Shown: piece after piece, positions 10,880-23,800 of the stretch | Numbering within the stretch: position 1 is the stretch's first letter | How the letters are laid out: every line of letters starts with the position of its first letter | Assembly: GCA_015657535.1 (NCBI GenBank) | Contig: JADHZB010000125.1 | Span: 1 to 64,000, forward strand | Length of the DNA stretch: 64,000 bases | Direction: 5' to 3' | Origin: Nephromyces sp. MM_2019 | Taxonomy: Eukaryota > Apicomplexa > Aconoidasida > Nephromycida | The notes under the pieces: generated by a model | Database searches by the model: none | Told to the model about the DNA's origin: nothing | The model's input: the letters and a program-made list of their open reading frames with translations, nothing else | Program-made: the position numbers and the translations under genes

Positions 10880-11871
10880 TCATTGATTATTGGTGGCTCG
10901 CTTTGTGGAGGCCGATTTTCCTCCTGGACGGTAGTTGAGGTATTTTGCTGCAGTTTTTTTTATACCAGTCGAAACTAGCATGTTATGAAGTATTTGCTGA
11001 GCCGTAGTACAGGACAAGTTTATTTCAGTTTGCTCACCCCCCTCAAACTGCAAGATTATGGATTGCGTTGGATTTTTGTTTGAGCTGCATTTTGAGAAGG
11101 ACACTATCTTCCATAACTCCACATTTAGCTTAATGCTCTTCACTGGCTCTATCTCGACTTCCAAAAGATGCGAGTCGCTGATGATGACAATTATGCCTTG
11201 CAAGATGTCGTGCAGATGCTCCATAAAGGCTATGTTTGACCTGAGCGATAACTTTGTGGACCATTATACGCTATTGAATTGACGTAGTGAGTGGGGCACA
11301 AGAGAAAACGACGAGAAAGCGGGAAAAGTAGTTTCTGTTACCAGTACTGCTGCAGGCAGTAATGCACAAGAAAGTGCCACAAGAGGTAGGCAAGCAGAGC
11401 ATGCAAGTTGAATGCAATATCTACCCTATGAAAATAAAAGGAGAAACTATGCATAAAGGACGAATTGGGTGCTCCTCATGAACTAGAAGCTACGATTCTA
11501 GAAAAAAGCAGCCTGTTAGCGGACCCCTCTTGATTGAAATTTTCTCTTTTGGTACTTATGTAAAATCTAAATTGTAACTCTTCGAGAAATCTAAATATAT
11601 CTGCTTTTTTTCTTGATTTTTTTGAAAATAAATTTAGCAGATCACAATAGGATTGAGGACAAACATGCATGCAGTGCATATTAAAAAGAATAGGACAAGA
11701 AATGATTGCACAAAGCCCAAAGAATTACCAGCACTTTGACTCAATTAGAGCTAGAGTATCCTTTATTATGGCATGCTCGTTATTGTACGATCTGATTATG
11801 CGATCCGACTTGTACATCATTCTCGGTAATCTCCTCCGCATTCGATTAGACCTATTTACCTCGTAAGACTC
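10880..11871 (-). other. VPS13: VPS13 C-terminal exons 29-30: RLPR motif and PH-like domain
   Basis: Exon 29 (11871-11729, acceptor TTTATTTCAG) encodes RMRRRLPRMMYKSDRIIRSY, the conserved VPS13 signature 'R-R-PR...iiRpY'. Exon 30 (11240-10880) encodes the terminal PH-like domain. A conserved-looking strand pair, DILQGIIVIISDSHLLEVEI, is followed by ELWKIVSFSKC and SIILQFEGGEQTEI, then a basic tail (GGKSASTKRATNNQ) and a TGA stop. In characterised VPS13 proteins this region contributes to targeting the C-terminus to membranes. The junction makes a Trp codon (TG plus G), in phase. Confidence 0.85.
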
Positions 11872-14800
11872 CTGAAATAAAAAGATTTTATAACAATGAA
11901 TTTTGACTGCTCATTAGATCAAGAAGTTAATTTATTGTTAGGCTGGAACAGTCTGAGACCCTACAAGACACTCGTTTATCGTTGAAATTGTTTAACTAGT
12001 TGCCGTGAAATGAAGTTTTTTTCACTTTTGAGCTTCATAGAAGGGCGCGATGCTATCATGTTATACAGGTATATGCTATATATCTGAGTGAGCTTTTTTA
12101 GCATTTTAGCTTTTTTTGCTAGCCTGCATGATGTAAGCCACCGTAGGAATTGGGGAATGTCGTAAATATACAGGGAAGACATTTCCCTGTAACGTTTCTT
12201 ATAGAAAATATTGCTGCAATTATGGCCACTATAGCTCAACATATATTAGATGACAAATGAAGGTGCTCTGGATTATTCGTTCTCACGATATACATTCTGC
12301 AGGAAGAATAACACCTAAATGCAATACATCCTAGCGCATGCCAAAATAAAAACCTGTGTTTTGAGCACATAATTTACATTTTTTTCGATTCAAATTTAGA
12401 ATCTTCAATGTGCTATTAAGGAAGTTTAATCGCCTGAGCTAGTTCTAAACTATAAGGCGTGCAAGTGTCACAAGGTAGTGTAACACAAGACTAGTGTTTT
12501 CGGCTCTTTGATGAAAAATATTATTTTTTTTATTTTGCCTATGCTTTAACATTTCTATATACCAGGGGACCTCGTAAACTAAACTTACTGCACTACTACT
12601 AGCTCAGAAAATCAGAGTATCGATGGAGGATCATGCTGTACGTTCTTAAATATCGCAAAAGAGAGACCCCGCGTAGAGCTATGTCATGAGGCATGACTCA
12701 TACCTGCTTATACTGCAGATAGCAATGTATGCAGAGCTATCTTCCTCATGATTATAGCCCCCTCATAAAATAAAAAGCACTTTGGCAAGAGTGGTTAATA
12801 AAAACTTATGGTTGAAATTTTCTTCACAAGTGAGGAAAGGAAAAAAATGCTTTAACCCTAATTTTTTTTTAAGTTAAGATCCCAGCATTTTTTTTTCTTA
12901 AGAAATAAAATTTTTTAAGCTATCATGCCTTTAATTCTAAAAAAAGAGAAGCAACTTTTGAAACTTGCTTAATTTTTCAAATTTAAATACCATAGGAGGA
13001 GCAAAGACAAATGATCAGCTAAAAAATTGACTGGTCAGCAAATAATTGCATTGTCAGGAATCTATAAATAACCTGTATTCCTTCACTAGTTTTGTGTGCA
13101 AGGTCCAAAACTCCGGTTATCGGCTTAAAAACAGCGCCCATAAGGCCTCTACCAGTACCTTTGAAAAAGCCTTCGACTCCCTCGCTCTGAACCCCTTTTA
13201 TAGGATCATAAATAAGACCTAAAGTAGTTTGGAAAATTTTTTGTTTGTAGTTTCTTTTGTCGCATACAACATGATAATGCTAAAAAAAAATTCTATCAAG
13301 TGGACTCTCAGCTTCATCTGCTACGGATATAGCAGTCTATATATCCATTTTTTTTAAAATGCTAATCTGAATACTATTCTTGAATCCTTAATTCTAGTAG
13401 CGAGAAAATGGGCATGTTCTTAAAGGCTAAAAAGCTCCAAAATTTCTTCCTATACAAAGTAATTACTTTGAGGTTTAAACTATGAAAAAGTTTACAAACG
13501 CTATAAGCAAGTGAAGTTGACGATATAAGACGCTTAATAACATTGACCTATAGCAATAAAATCAAAATGACAAGTGTTTGAAAATGAAGGTTCTGTGTGT
13601 AAATACTTTTCAAGCTACAAAACTAAAATTTTTAGCTGTAAGAGGAAAGACCAATGTTTTCCTAGTTAAAACCCCTTTTCAAAGAAATTACAATGCAAAA
13701 CTTCAGCGTGCTACTAAGGATTTTATTAAAACCTCATAGTCCAACAATAATGGAATCAATGGAAATAAAGCTGCATCCAAAAATAATGCTTAAAACGCTG
13801 CCTAAACACTCAGTTTTTATTACTTTATCATTTTCAGTGAATTTTTTATCCATTCAAACACACTTTATACAAATTTGAAATTTTTTGAGCTGTTAAATCT
13901 GAACTTTACTTTACGTTTGCATTAAATTATTTTTTAGATAAAATTTTGTCTATGCAAACTAAAGGTTACTATTCTCCCCAGCGCACACTTTTTTTTCAGC
14001 AAATACAATTAAATTACAAGAATATTCTCCTAAAAAAGTTTTAACTATGGTGGCTTAAAAAGCAAAAAAATTTGTCGTGAAGCACTTGTTTCATTATTGC
14101 TGCAAAGAATAACTCTCAATTGTTCCTAGCAACCTCGAGAGATTTGCAAATACGTATAGCATTAAGGAATGAGAACTTTTTTTGTGCTGAATATAAAAGC
14201 GAAGAGAACTCACCTAGCTGAGTCAGAGACTAAAAGACTCAACCATTTTTTATATTTTCATGGGTATTTGCTATAGTTAGTAGAGATTTCATGCATTTTG
14301 TCTCCTTACTGTTTCAACTAAAATTGCTCGATACCAAATTTTATTTATTCCAACACATTGTTACAATATGAACATGTTTTTGCTTAAAAAAAACACGTTA
14401 ATATTGCATTCAATACAGGCTTCCTGCAACCAGGTACTTAGTAACCAAACAAAGCTCATATACGTGCGTTTATAGTTAAAGGCATGGTAAATTACTAAAC
14501 AAGTAATCGTATGCTTAGTTTAACACTAAAAGCAATTTAAAGAGACGCTTAGCCCCCTTACTTTTTTAAAGTTTAGGATACGATCTGCGCACCCTACCAC
14601 TGTGAATTCCTTCAAATATCGTGCAAGATCGACTGATCCTCAAGGCTGTACTAAGCCCGTGCAAGGCAATGCTAGCGCTATCTTTGATTTTGGCCCCTAA
14701 ACCACATATTTATGACTTTTTTCGAGAAAGCTATACAAATTCTTTCCCTTAAATGTAAATGCTGTGGTCGGACATAAATGCGCCCCAAAAAAAACCCCAA

Positions 14801-17800
14801 AAAAAACCCCAAAAAAAACCCCAAAAAAATTTCTTTCTAACCACTAAATCCACCTAAAAAGGCTTTCCCCAGAGCTTCAATTCCGTAAACAAACCCCTCC
14901 CCAATTCCTTTTGGTTTCATTCTAATGGAATAATCCTTTTGCTCCTGAATATATCCCTCGTCGAGTGTCAGTACACCAAGGCTTAGCGACGCAGCTCCCG
15001 CCATTTTAGATATTCCCCCAAAAAAGCCATATCCAGCACCTCTAATAAAAGAGTCAGTTCCTCGGGCAAAACCGCTAAAAAAGTCCAGTCCTACGTAGCT
15101 GGCATATAACGATTCTATGGCTATATCTCTAATACCCGCTAAAAGATGCTCAAAAGATCTTAGTGGAGTTCCAAATATTTCAATGTTTCCTATAAATGTA
15201 GGCAATTGGGCCTCTGCCTCGGCTATGTAAGCCTTTCGCATTGCGCTCATTATGTTTTCTAAGTTTTCCGTTTTATCTTTTATCATAAAAGCGGAAAAAA
15301 AAATTGGAGCCTCATCGATAGCAGACAGAGGAAGAAAAGACCTTTCTAGGAAATTTCTTTCTACTTCTCTATGAGCTGATGTATTGTAACTAAACGATAT
15401 TTTCACTATGGTGGGATGAATGTGCATGTTTGATATAAAAATTTTTTCTGTAAATACTCGTTTCGACTTTTGAGGCTTAATATCTGGTATCTTTATTTTT
15501 TCGCCTGTATTAGGGGTAGGAGATTGTATTGAGCTTTTCATAATATCCACGCAAAGTTCTGTAAGGTTTTCAATAAATTCTATGTCAACCTTTAGTGACA
15601 TGGCCTGTATTAAAGTGAAAAAGAGCAACTTTTTTTTTAAAAGTAGAGTAATAACTGAGGTTGAGCAAAAAATCTTTTTTTCTGCTCTTTTTTCTGTTTT
15701 GATATAGCAGTTATGAAAATAACATCATCACGAAATAAAAATTCATTTTTGCTAAAACAGCAGATTATATGCTTGTAGTTGGATTTACCAGCCAATTGGT
15801 GGCAAGCAAAATTTTCAAAATTCGGCAGCGCTTAAAAAATTTTGCGTAGGATCATTAAGTTAGATTCTTTCTAATTTTATATAAACTCGCAAATTATTTA
15901 TGAAAAAAGCCATGAAAGTTGCATTTGAACCTGCTGCATAAAAATTTGATTGCTAATGTTATATTTTTCCTGATTTTGTATGTAAAAATTGAAACTTTCT
16001 TGACAGAGCACTAAAGGGGGAAGAATATTAGGAAATTTCCACTTTAGGGTGGGGAAATATGTATCTGTAATGAGAGCAAGCCAAATTTTTAAAAATAAAA
16101 ATTTTTATTGCTAAGCTTTAGTTGCACTGACCATGACAATTAATCTGCAGTTTTCAACAAAAAAGTTTCCTTCTATTGTGCGTCTCCCTTTGAAGATAAA
16201 ATCTATAAAAGGAGAATTTTCATAGTCAATCTTCACTTCGGTGCCTCCCTAAAAATTGATAAATTCAGTTTTTTTTTGCATATTTGGCATATTTTTAATC
16301 CAAGTTTAAGAAAAATTCATTTGAAAAATATGCAACGCAAAAATGAATAATAACACTCTGAGCTTTGAAATTTTTCAAAGTAAAAACACCGATTTTTGCC
16401 ATTGGAATATTATAATAAATTAAAAGAGAAAATTCTTTAAAAAATTGCTTTCTTAAAAGGCTTTAATCTCATCATTGATAAGCGCACGCAATTAGCTTTA
16501 TTTGGCTTTATCACGGAGCTTCCTTAAACTTAAAAAAAGTAAATATTCCCTTTTCTTCAACCCAAAAAAATAAGTGCCATGAATATTCAAAGAGAAAAAA
16601 GGATTATTTTCCGTTTGTACTTTATCTTCTATATTTTATGAAAAAATAATGAGAAACTTATTGGAAATGATATTGCCATTATTCAAGAATTAGAAACTAC
16701 CAAATACCATTTGATTTTAGTTTTATTGAAAAACCAGAAAGAACTAATATATACCAAAGAACTATCTTATTATTAAGGCATGCTTCAATAAAAAAAGCTT
16801 TCATATTAAAAGTCTTGCTTTAGCATATGGAATCGCTGCCTGATTTTTCATCAAATATCTTAGCATAGCTATTATTGCATAAAAATTATGTAAAGCTGGG
16901 ATTTTAAAGATATGCAATATTTTACCAAATACTTAAAAGCATTGGAATGGTAGGTACCAGCATGACTATTTTTTAGCGCTGACCATGATTGATATTCTCA
17001 ATGTAACAAGCATTTTAAAATACTTATTTGCTCCAACGAAAATAATAGTTTTCTCAATTTAACTACTTTTCGTAGACTCTGCTATAACATTTTCATAGTT
17101 TCCAAATAGTTTCTGCGTTATTAAAATACCGCCTATTAAAAATATAGCATTCTCCCTCCATGTTTTTTCCGACAATCTTACGGTCAAATGAAGGTATTCC
17201 TGCTGAGCAATTGATGGACTATGAGGAAATGTTAATCGTTGAAGAAGTACTGGATAAACAGCGTCATGTCTCTGATTATCAATCTGAATGTCATTAATGG
17301 TGCATGCGATAGTTTCTTCTTCTAATGATCTTGCATAAAGAAATTTTAGTCGGTCTACAGAAATAACTGCAAATTCTGAGGGTACTTTTTCAACCTCATC
17401 ACTAAAGGGATTCTTTTGAATAATAGAGGTTATTACAGACACTAAGATATTTCCAAAAAAGCAACGAATTTCAAAATTAGGTAGCATTTCCGTTGGATGC
17501 TTAGTAATCACGCTATTTTCTTGCTTTGTCGGAGACTTTGAATTATCTTCTTCAATGCCAGTAATATTTTTTTCACTATGGTGAACTTCAGCCAAATGTT
17601 TTTCGGTTAAAGTTTGAACTTGATCTTGGCTGCCTGAATCTAATTCAGAAATACTTTGATTTCTTTTATACTGAGGGTTCAAGTTGTGATTTGAAAAAAA
17701 CTTTTTTCCCTGCGTTTCGTTTTCTGATAAGGCCTCCAAAGTCCATAAATAATTTTCGTTGCTTTTGCTTCGCGAACTAATAAAATGCGGGGAATTTTTT

Positions 17801-20800
17801 ATTTCTGGCTGCCATATTGGAAAATCATATACCCTGCCTCCAAGGGAAGAGGCAGAAAATACACCATCTGGGCTGCTACCAATAATATCACCACCGCCGG
17901 GAAGAAGTTGAGCCGCCAATTTTTTGGAAAGCTGACCCTCTCCGTACTGCTTTAATAAACTGAGTAAAGCTTTTGACTTCTTTCTAGAAATATCTAAATC
18001 ATCACCAATTCCTAGCACACCACTTTCCCTGCTACTAGCATTCCTAAAATCTTCTACTTCAAAAAGGTATCTGAGCAAATTATTTTTTGGACCAAGAATA
18101 TAGGAAGCAAAAAAGGGATTGGCAATGTACTGAATGCTGGTGATGCTCCTGATAGATTTGTTAAACCGCTGTTGCTTAAGCAAGGAATCTATATAGTTGA
18201 TGTAGTTATAATAATGATGATTAAAGGCAGATTCCTTTTTATTAGGTAATGCTAAAGCTCTGGGATCATGCGAGTCATATGCGCAATAATCTTTTTTTTG
18301 TACAAAATAAGGCAAAACAGGCATTCTACCATGAGAATAAACCTGTTTTATAGGAAATAGATGTATGACGGTTGCTTTTCCGGTACTAACTATCTGGTAA
18401 AGTATATTAAAGCCCTTGTTTGGAACCGCTGGATCAGTTAAAGTTAGTACGGTTAGCCTCGTGTGATAGCAAAACGGTATAACTCCCTGGCAGCCGAGAT
18501 TCTAAAGATAAAATTGAATCAAAGCAAGGTCAAAAAAGTTTGAGATTAAGTTTTGAATATGCGCTTTTAGCTGAATTAATAGCTAATAAAGTATAAGCAG
18601 CTAAAAAGCTTATAAAATCAATAAATCCACAGGTTTCTTGAGATTAAAAAAATTAAACGTTTTTAATGCATTATTTTCTTTGCAAAGAAACCAAACAATA
18701 ATTGAATTTCTTCATTCTTTAGCTACGACTAAGAAACCCTCCATCTAGCCGCTAACTTTTTAAGCAGAATTCCAAGCAAACAAGCCAGAAAAAACATTAA
18801 AGCGTATAGATAAGCTTTTTATCTATACTCCAAAGCTTGTCAATGCAGAATACTTTTTTTTGCAATAAAGCTAATCATTATTCTGCTCCTTTTGTTTCTT
18901 CTGCACTTTTTAAAAAGCACCAACAAAATACAGTTTGCAGAAAAAAAACCTCCAAAAAATCTCGTCAAACCAAACTAGGCTCAAACTACCGCAAAATAGC
19001 AAAAATTTGCTTCACTAAAATAAGTGTATTGAGTATTTTTAATTAGCACTACGCAAAAATTCAATTCGAAATTTCAGTTACATAATTTTGCAGCAAATAC
19101 AAAAGCAATATATAAATAAATGAACTCCAAATAATCAAAACAAGTCTCTTCTATGCACATCAATAGCTCCAACCGTTTAAAACGCTCTTTTACTAAAATC
19201 ATAAAGTTTTCAACTCCAAAAAAAATTTTTTTAAAGGAAATAAAACTCTTCATCAAATGAAAAAAAAGAAGAAAACCTTTTCACTATGATATTGATACTA
19301 TAATTATGTATAAAACGCTATTTTTGTACCAAAAGTCAAGCTTGTACAGCATTTTAAAAAGATTCATCCGCAATGAATTTTGTTCTAACAAATTCAAGCT
19401 TACAATTGCTTCACAAAAATTGCAAATATTCTTCAATTTGGTGTGCTACTAGAGATTTTTTGATTTTTTCTAGACAATGAAAATTTTTTAAAAACATATA
19501 TATGCATATATATACCTCGCTGTAGTTTGACTCCAATCTAATTTCTCTTTCTACAGTATACTGAAACCAGGCAAACTCCACAATTCTCCCTGGTAATAAT
19601 TGCCTAGAGCAATTTTTTGCTGCTTTTTGACTAACTGAAAAACTAATCCCTAAATGATTAAAAATCTCAATTCGCTCATCAAACTCAGTATTTAAGGCAG
19701 CAAAAAAGATAAAGGTAGAACCATAAGCTGACTGTCTTAAGCTAATTTTTACAGTAGCAGCTTTTCCTTTGATTTTTCCACGCCCTGAAGTTGGTATGTA
19801 GCACATCCAATCATCCATTGGAGATTCTATAGGAAACCTACCAGACCATTTCCATACTGAACGCTGATATTTTGGCTTTGCATCAACGCTACCATCCGTT
19901 AAAAATTCATCTTCTACCTTTCTTATTTCTACCGATTTTTCTTTGGAGTTATCTCCCCAGTAAAAAGGAACTGTGCAGCCTCTTTGAAGAAATATGCTTT
20001 CGGATGTTCCTGTTTGCCGTACCAACAAATTGATATTACCTTCATTAACTAGGTAATATCGAGAAGATAATGTTATTATTTTTACAGCTTTGTTAAAGTT
20101 AAATCCTGTAGGGATAAGTGTTATGGTAGCTGCCATTTCATACTTTCTTTGCAGCACTCTTTCTGAGTTATTGACATCTGCTTTTTTGGATAGAAGTTCA
20201 AGAAAAACTGGAATATTTTTTGCCTGGCTTTGAATATCCAGGACTGTTGAAAAATTTTCTTTAAAGCCTACAGCCAGGCTTCTAATCTGCAAAAAAAACC
20301 AAATTTGAGCACCTAAATTAGCAGAAGCAGGTGTGTGTCTTGACGAAAAAAAAAACATTTTGAGGTGTAGATTTAGAGCAATCAATAAATGTTACATGGG
20401 GATCATGGGAGGCTTTAGTTACGGAAATTTACAAATACAGGCTCTGGAAAAAAATTCTAAAAAAAATATATGCGAAGCTGGCATGAATATAAGTTTAAAG
20501 CATTTCAAAATAAAAATTTAATACTTTTTTTTTCAAAGTGTACAATTTTTTTAAGAAGCCATTATATATAGCAAAAAAGCAAACAAAAATGGATTAACAA
20601 GAGATAAAAATACTGTTGCAGCTCCTTTATTATTATTATTAAAATTTAAAAGATTTTGCAACGGTCAGAACGTAAAAAATTTCATTGTGAAATTTTTAAA
20701 ACAAAAGCGCAAGCAGAGATTCATTAAATAAAATTTCTCAGAATTAAAAAAAATTAATTTTGAAGATTTTACCAAAAAATAGCCTCTAAATTTTTTTAAA

Positions 20801-23800
20801 ACTTATTCAAGTAGATTTTTTATTTTTGCAATTTTTTTTTTTAAATTGAGTCTTTTAAAATACTGAAAGATTGGTAAAAATAAAAAGAGGGTATCTCAAA
20901 AAGTTTGTAAAAATACTAATCAAATCCAAACTAATTTTAGAATCAATTTTAATATATATCCTCCAAACAATTTTCTTTTTTAACACAAAAAAAACCTTGC
21001 TTTCATCACTGGCAATATGCTAAGAAATAAAAAAACACCAAAACCTCACAATCTTTGGGTTTTTTTTTAAATTGAGCTGAGGCCTAAATAGTAGTTTACG
21101 CCATTTTTGTGTATTTGAAAAAAAACTTAAAATGCGCTTTAAATTTAAAGTATTTTTACACCAAAATAATCCAGAACACACTATAAAGCCAATAACTCCC
21201 TATTGAAACAAAAAAATAATCTCATGAAATCCTCTTCCCTTGCTTTTATTCCTAACAAAATTTGCATCTTTTTAACCTCTGAATCTAATGGGTAAACCTT
21301 TGCCAATTGGTTATCTTTTTCTGTATTGCAGCTCCTAATTCCTTTAGTTGCAAGCAGCTGTATTCCCCCTTTTTGGCCGTACCGGTGGTATTCTTCAGGA
21401 CTACTTTTTTTTCTATGAAAACCAAATCTTAAACCTCCTTGTAACCAATCTGCATGAGGGTAGCTAACTAGCCAAAAAGGAGTATGCAATACAATATCAG
21501 AAGGAAATTCTAGCTTAAACTTTAAAAAGGCTTTGATAATGACTTCATTCCCAATTTCATCTATGCATTTTATTAGGCGAACGGTAGGAAACTCCGAATC
21601 TGATGTCTTTAGCACGGAGTATATAAGCTCTGGTTGACTCCAATTCTCGGAAAAAATTGAAATCTTCAACGTAGCTCTTTGTACAAAAGCAACTGAATGT
21701 ATATGCTGCACCTCGTTAAAGTTTATTGAAGCCTCGTAATCTTTGGTGAAAACAGAAAATTCTTCTCTTAAAGGCCTTATGCTAGAAAAAGGAACATTGC
21801 TTCGAACGAGAGGTTGGACTGATTCTATTCTGTAACTAAAGATAACGGAAAATTTAAAAAATTTATTAGTTTAGTTCTTTAAATTTTGAATAAAATTTGA
21901 TAGCTATTTTGCTTATCTAAAATCATCTTGACTTATAGTTTTACACTACAAAATTAAAGTTTTTTATGTAAAAGGCAACCATTTTAATTATTTTAATGCC
22001 ATTAGATTTTTTTTTTTTTTTATAACTTTTTTTTTTTGAGAGCTTTTTTTTTTTATTTATGGTTCTGAAAATGTGCTGCATTTAATGTTATTTTGTTAAA
22101 GAGCTCGGACCGAAAACTTTTTATAGGCAATGCTAAACATTTTTCTATGCGTTAAAAAATGCTTTAGAAACATCTTATAAAAATCAAAATCGCTAGAAAA
22201 TGATTTATTTTCAAGCCAATTGAACTTTGATGGCACAATGACGTATTTTTAGTACAAAAATGGAACATTTTAAGAAAAAAACAAAATAAAAAAAGATGTT
22301 GATAGTTTCAGTAATTTCAGCACCCTTTTTAAAAGCATTATAAAGCACAGGTTTTCTTGAAAAATTTATATGCTGCAAATTTTTTCCAAAAAAATTGCCA
22401 GAAGGTGCACAACGCCAGTTTATTCGGAATTTTTTTAATAGTTGAAGGGATTAAATCTCTTTTTCTTTTTTTAAATAAAAACAGGATTTTTTGAAGCTAT
22501 AAATTGCATGGTTAATAGCAATTTGGCAACGATGATATAAGCTTGCAAATTCATGATTAAATCACTTATAAAGGCTCTAATTTTATTACATTTTTGACTC
22601 AAAAAAAAAAACAAAAGGTGATGTAAACGTCTCAAATTATAAAAAATGGGGAAAAACATTTTCTATAGTGTCTACTAAACCAAAAAATAAAAGAAAGATA
22701 TATCAATATTTTTGCTTTAATAAATATACTTTTTGGATTCAGCAAAAACATTCCTCAACATAAACCTAAAAAAATGTTTCTCAAAAACTCCAAATCCTCC
22801 CATTATTTCCCCCAAAAACTATAAATACTTACGCAACCAAGCAAGGTAACGTGCTTCTGATGGTTAAAGGAGCTCTTAAACTTAGATGCAGCTGTACGCA
22901 AGAGCTCTTTCGAAAATTAAGCTTTTTTGCAACTGTTAGAAGATTGAAAAAAAAATGCTGCAAAATCTGATTTTCTTTAGCTATGCTGCTGCATAGTAAA
23001 ATATTAGACTCTCCCAAACACCCAGAAAGTAGAAACTTCAACCAAAATGATTCCAAAGATATTTTTTGTGACCAAGTATTCCAGTTGTTTGCATCACTCA
23101 CGGGTCTCCAGGCAAGGCTGCCATTACCGCATGCTGTTGAAAATTGTAGGAGGTATAGCAGATATTATTTTCTAGTGAATTTTAGCTATTAAAATATTAT
23201 AATATACTTTTTGATACAAGAAAAGGATTTTTTGCCTTTTTAGCCTTTTTGATTTAAAATTAGATGAAAAAAAATTTTATGAAAAATATTATTCTGAGTT
23301 TTTTTTTGCAGTAAATTTCCGTTAATAAAATGAAATCTTTATTCTGTGGATTAAAAAAATTCGAGAGGAGCAAAGCTTTTAATAGCAGCTTCAGAAAATC
23401 ATACAAAAAGTAGCTTTTCCCCTATTTTTTTATTGGTATTTTTCTAAATAACATTTTTAAAAAATTTTCAATGTAAAAAGAGTTTTAAATAAAAATTTTT
23501 AATGCCATAAAATTAAAGTTTGCTTGAAGAATAAAAAGACCACCACTAGTCAACTATAAAGGCGAATTTTTACGTTTTTCTTCTACACTATGAAAAGTAG
23601 AAAATATTAATTAAATAGTAAAGCTTTTGTATAAAAATAATTGCAGTAGCAAAAAAAAACCAATAAATTTTTCCCACCTCCCTATGATATAAAGCTATTT
23701 TTAATCAATTTTTTTACTTTTTTTTAAGGAAAAAAAAAATTCGTTAATAACAGCAATAGTATAAAACTCATACGTGAGATTGAAAAAATAGCTTTTCAAA

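Noticed and set aside
15604..15628. Later start of VPS13 exon 27 after TTTAATACAG
   Set aside because: It is also phase 0, but the extra eight codons (LLFFTLIQ) fit the family pattern before the next helix. Kept as an alternative rather than the main call.
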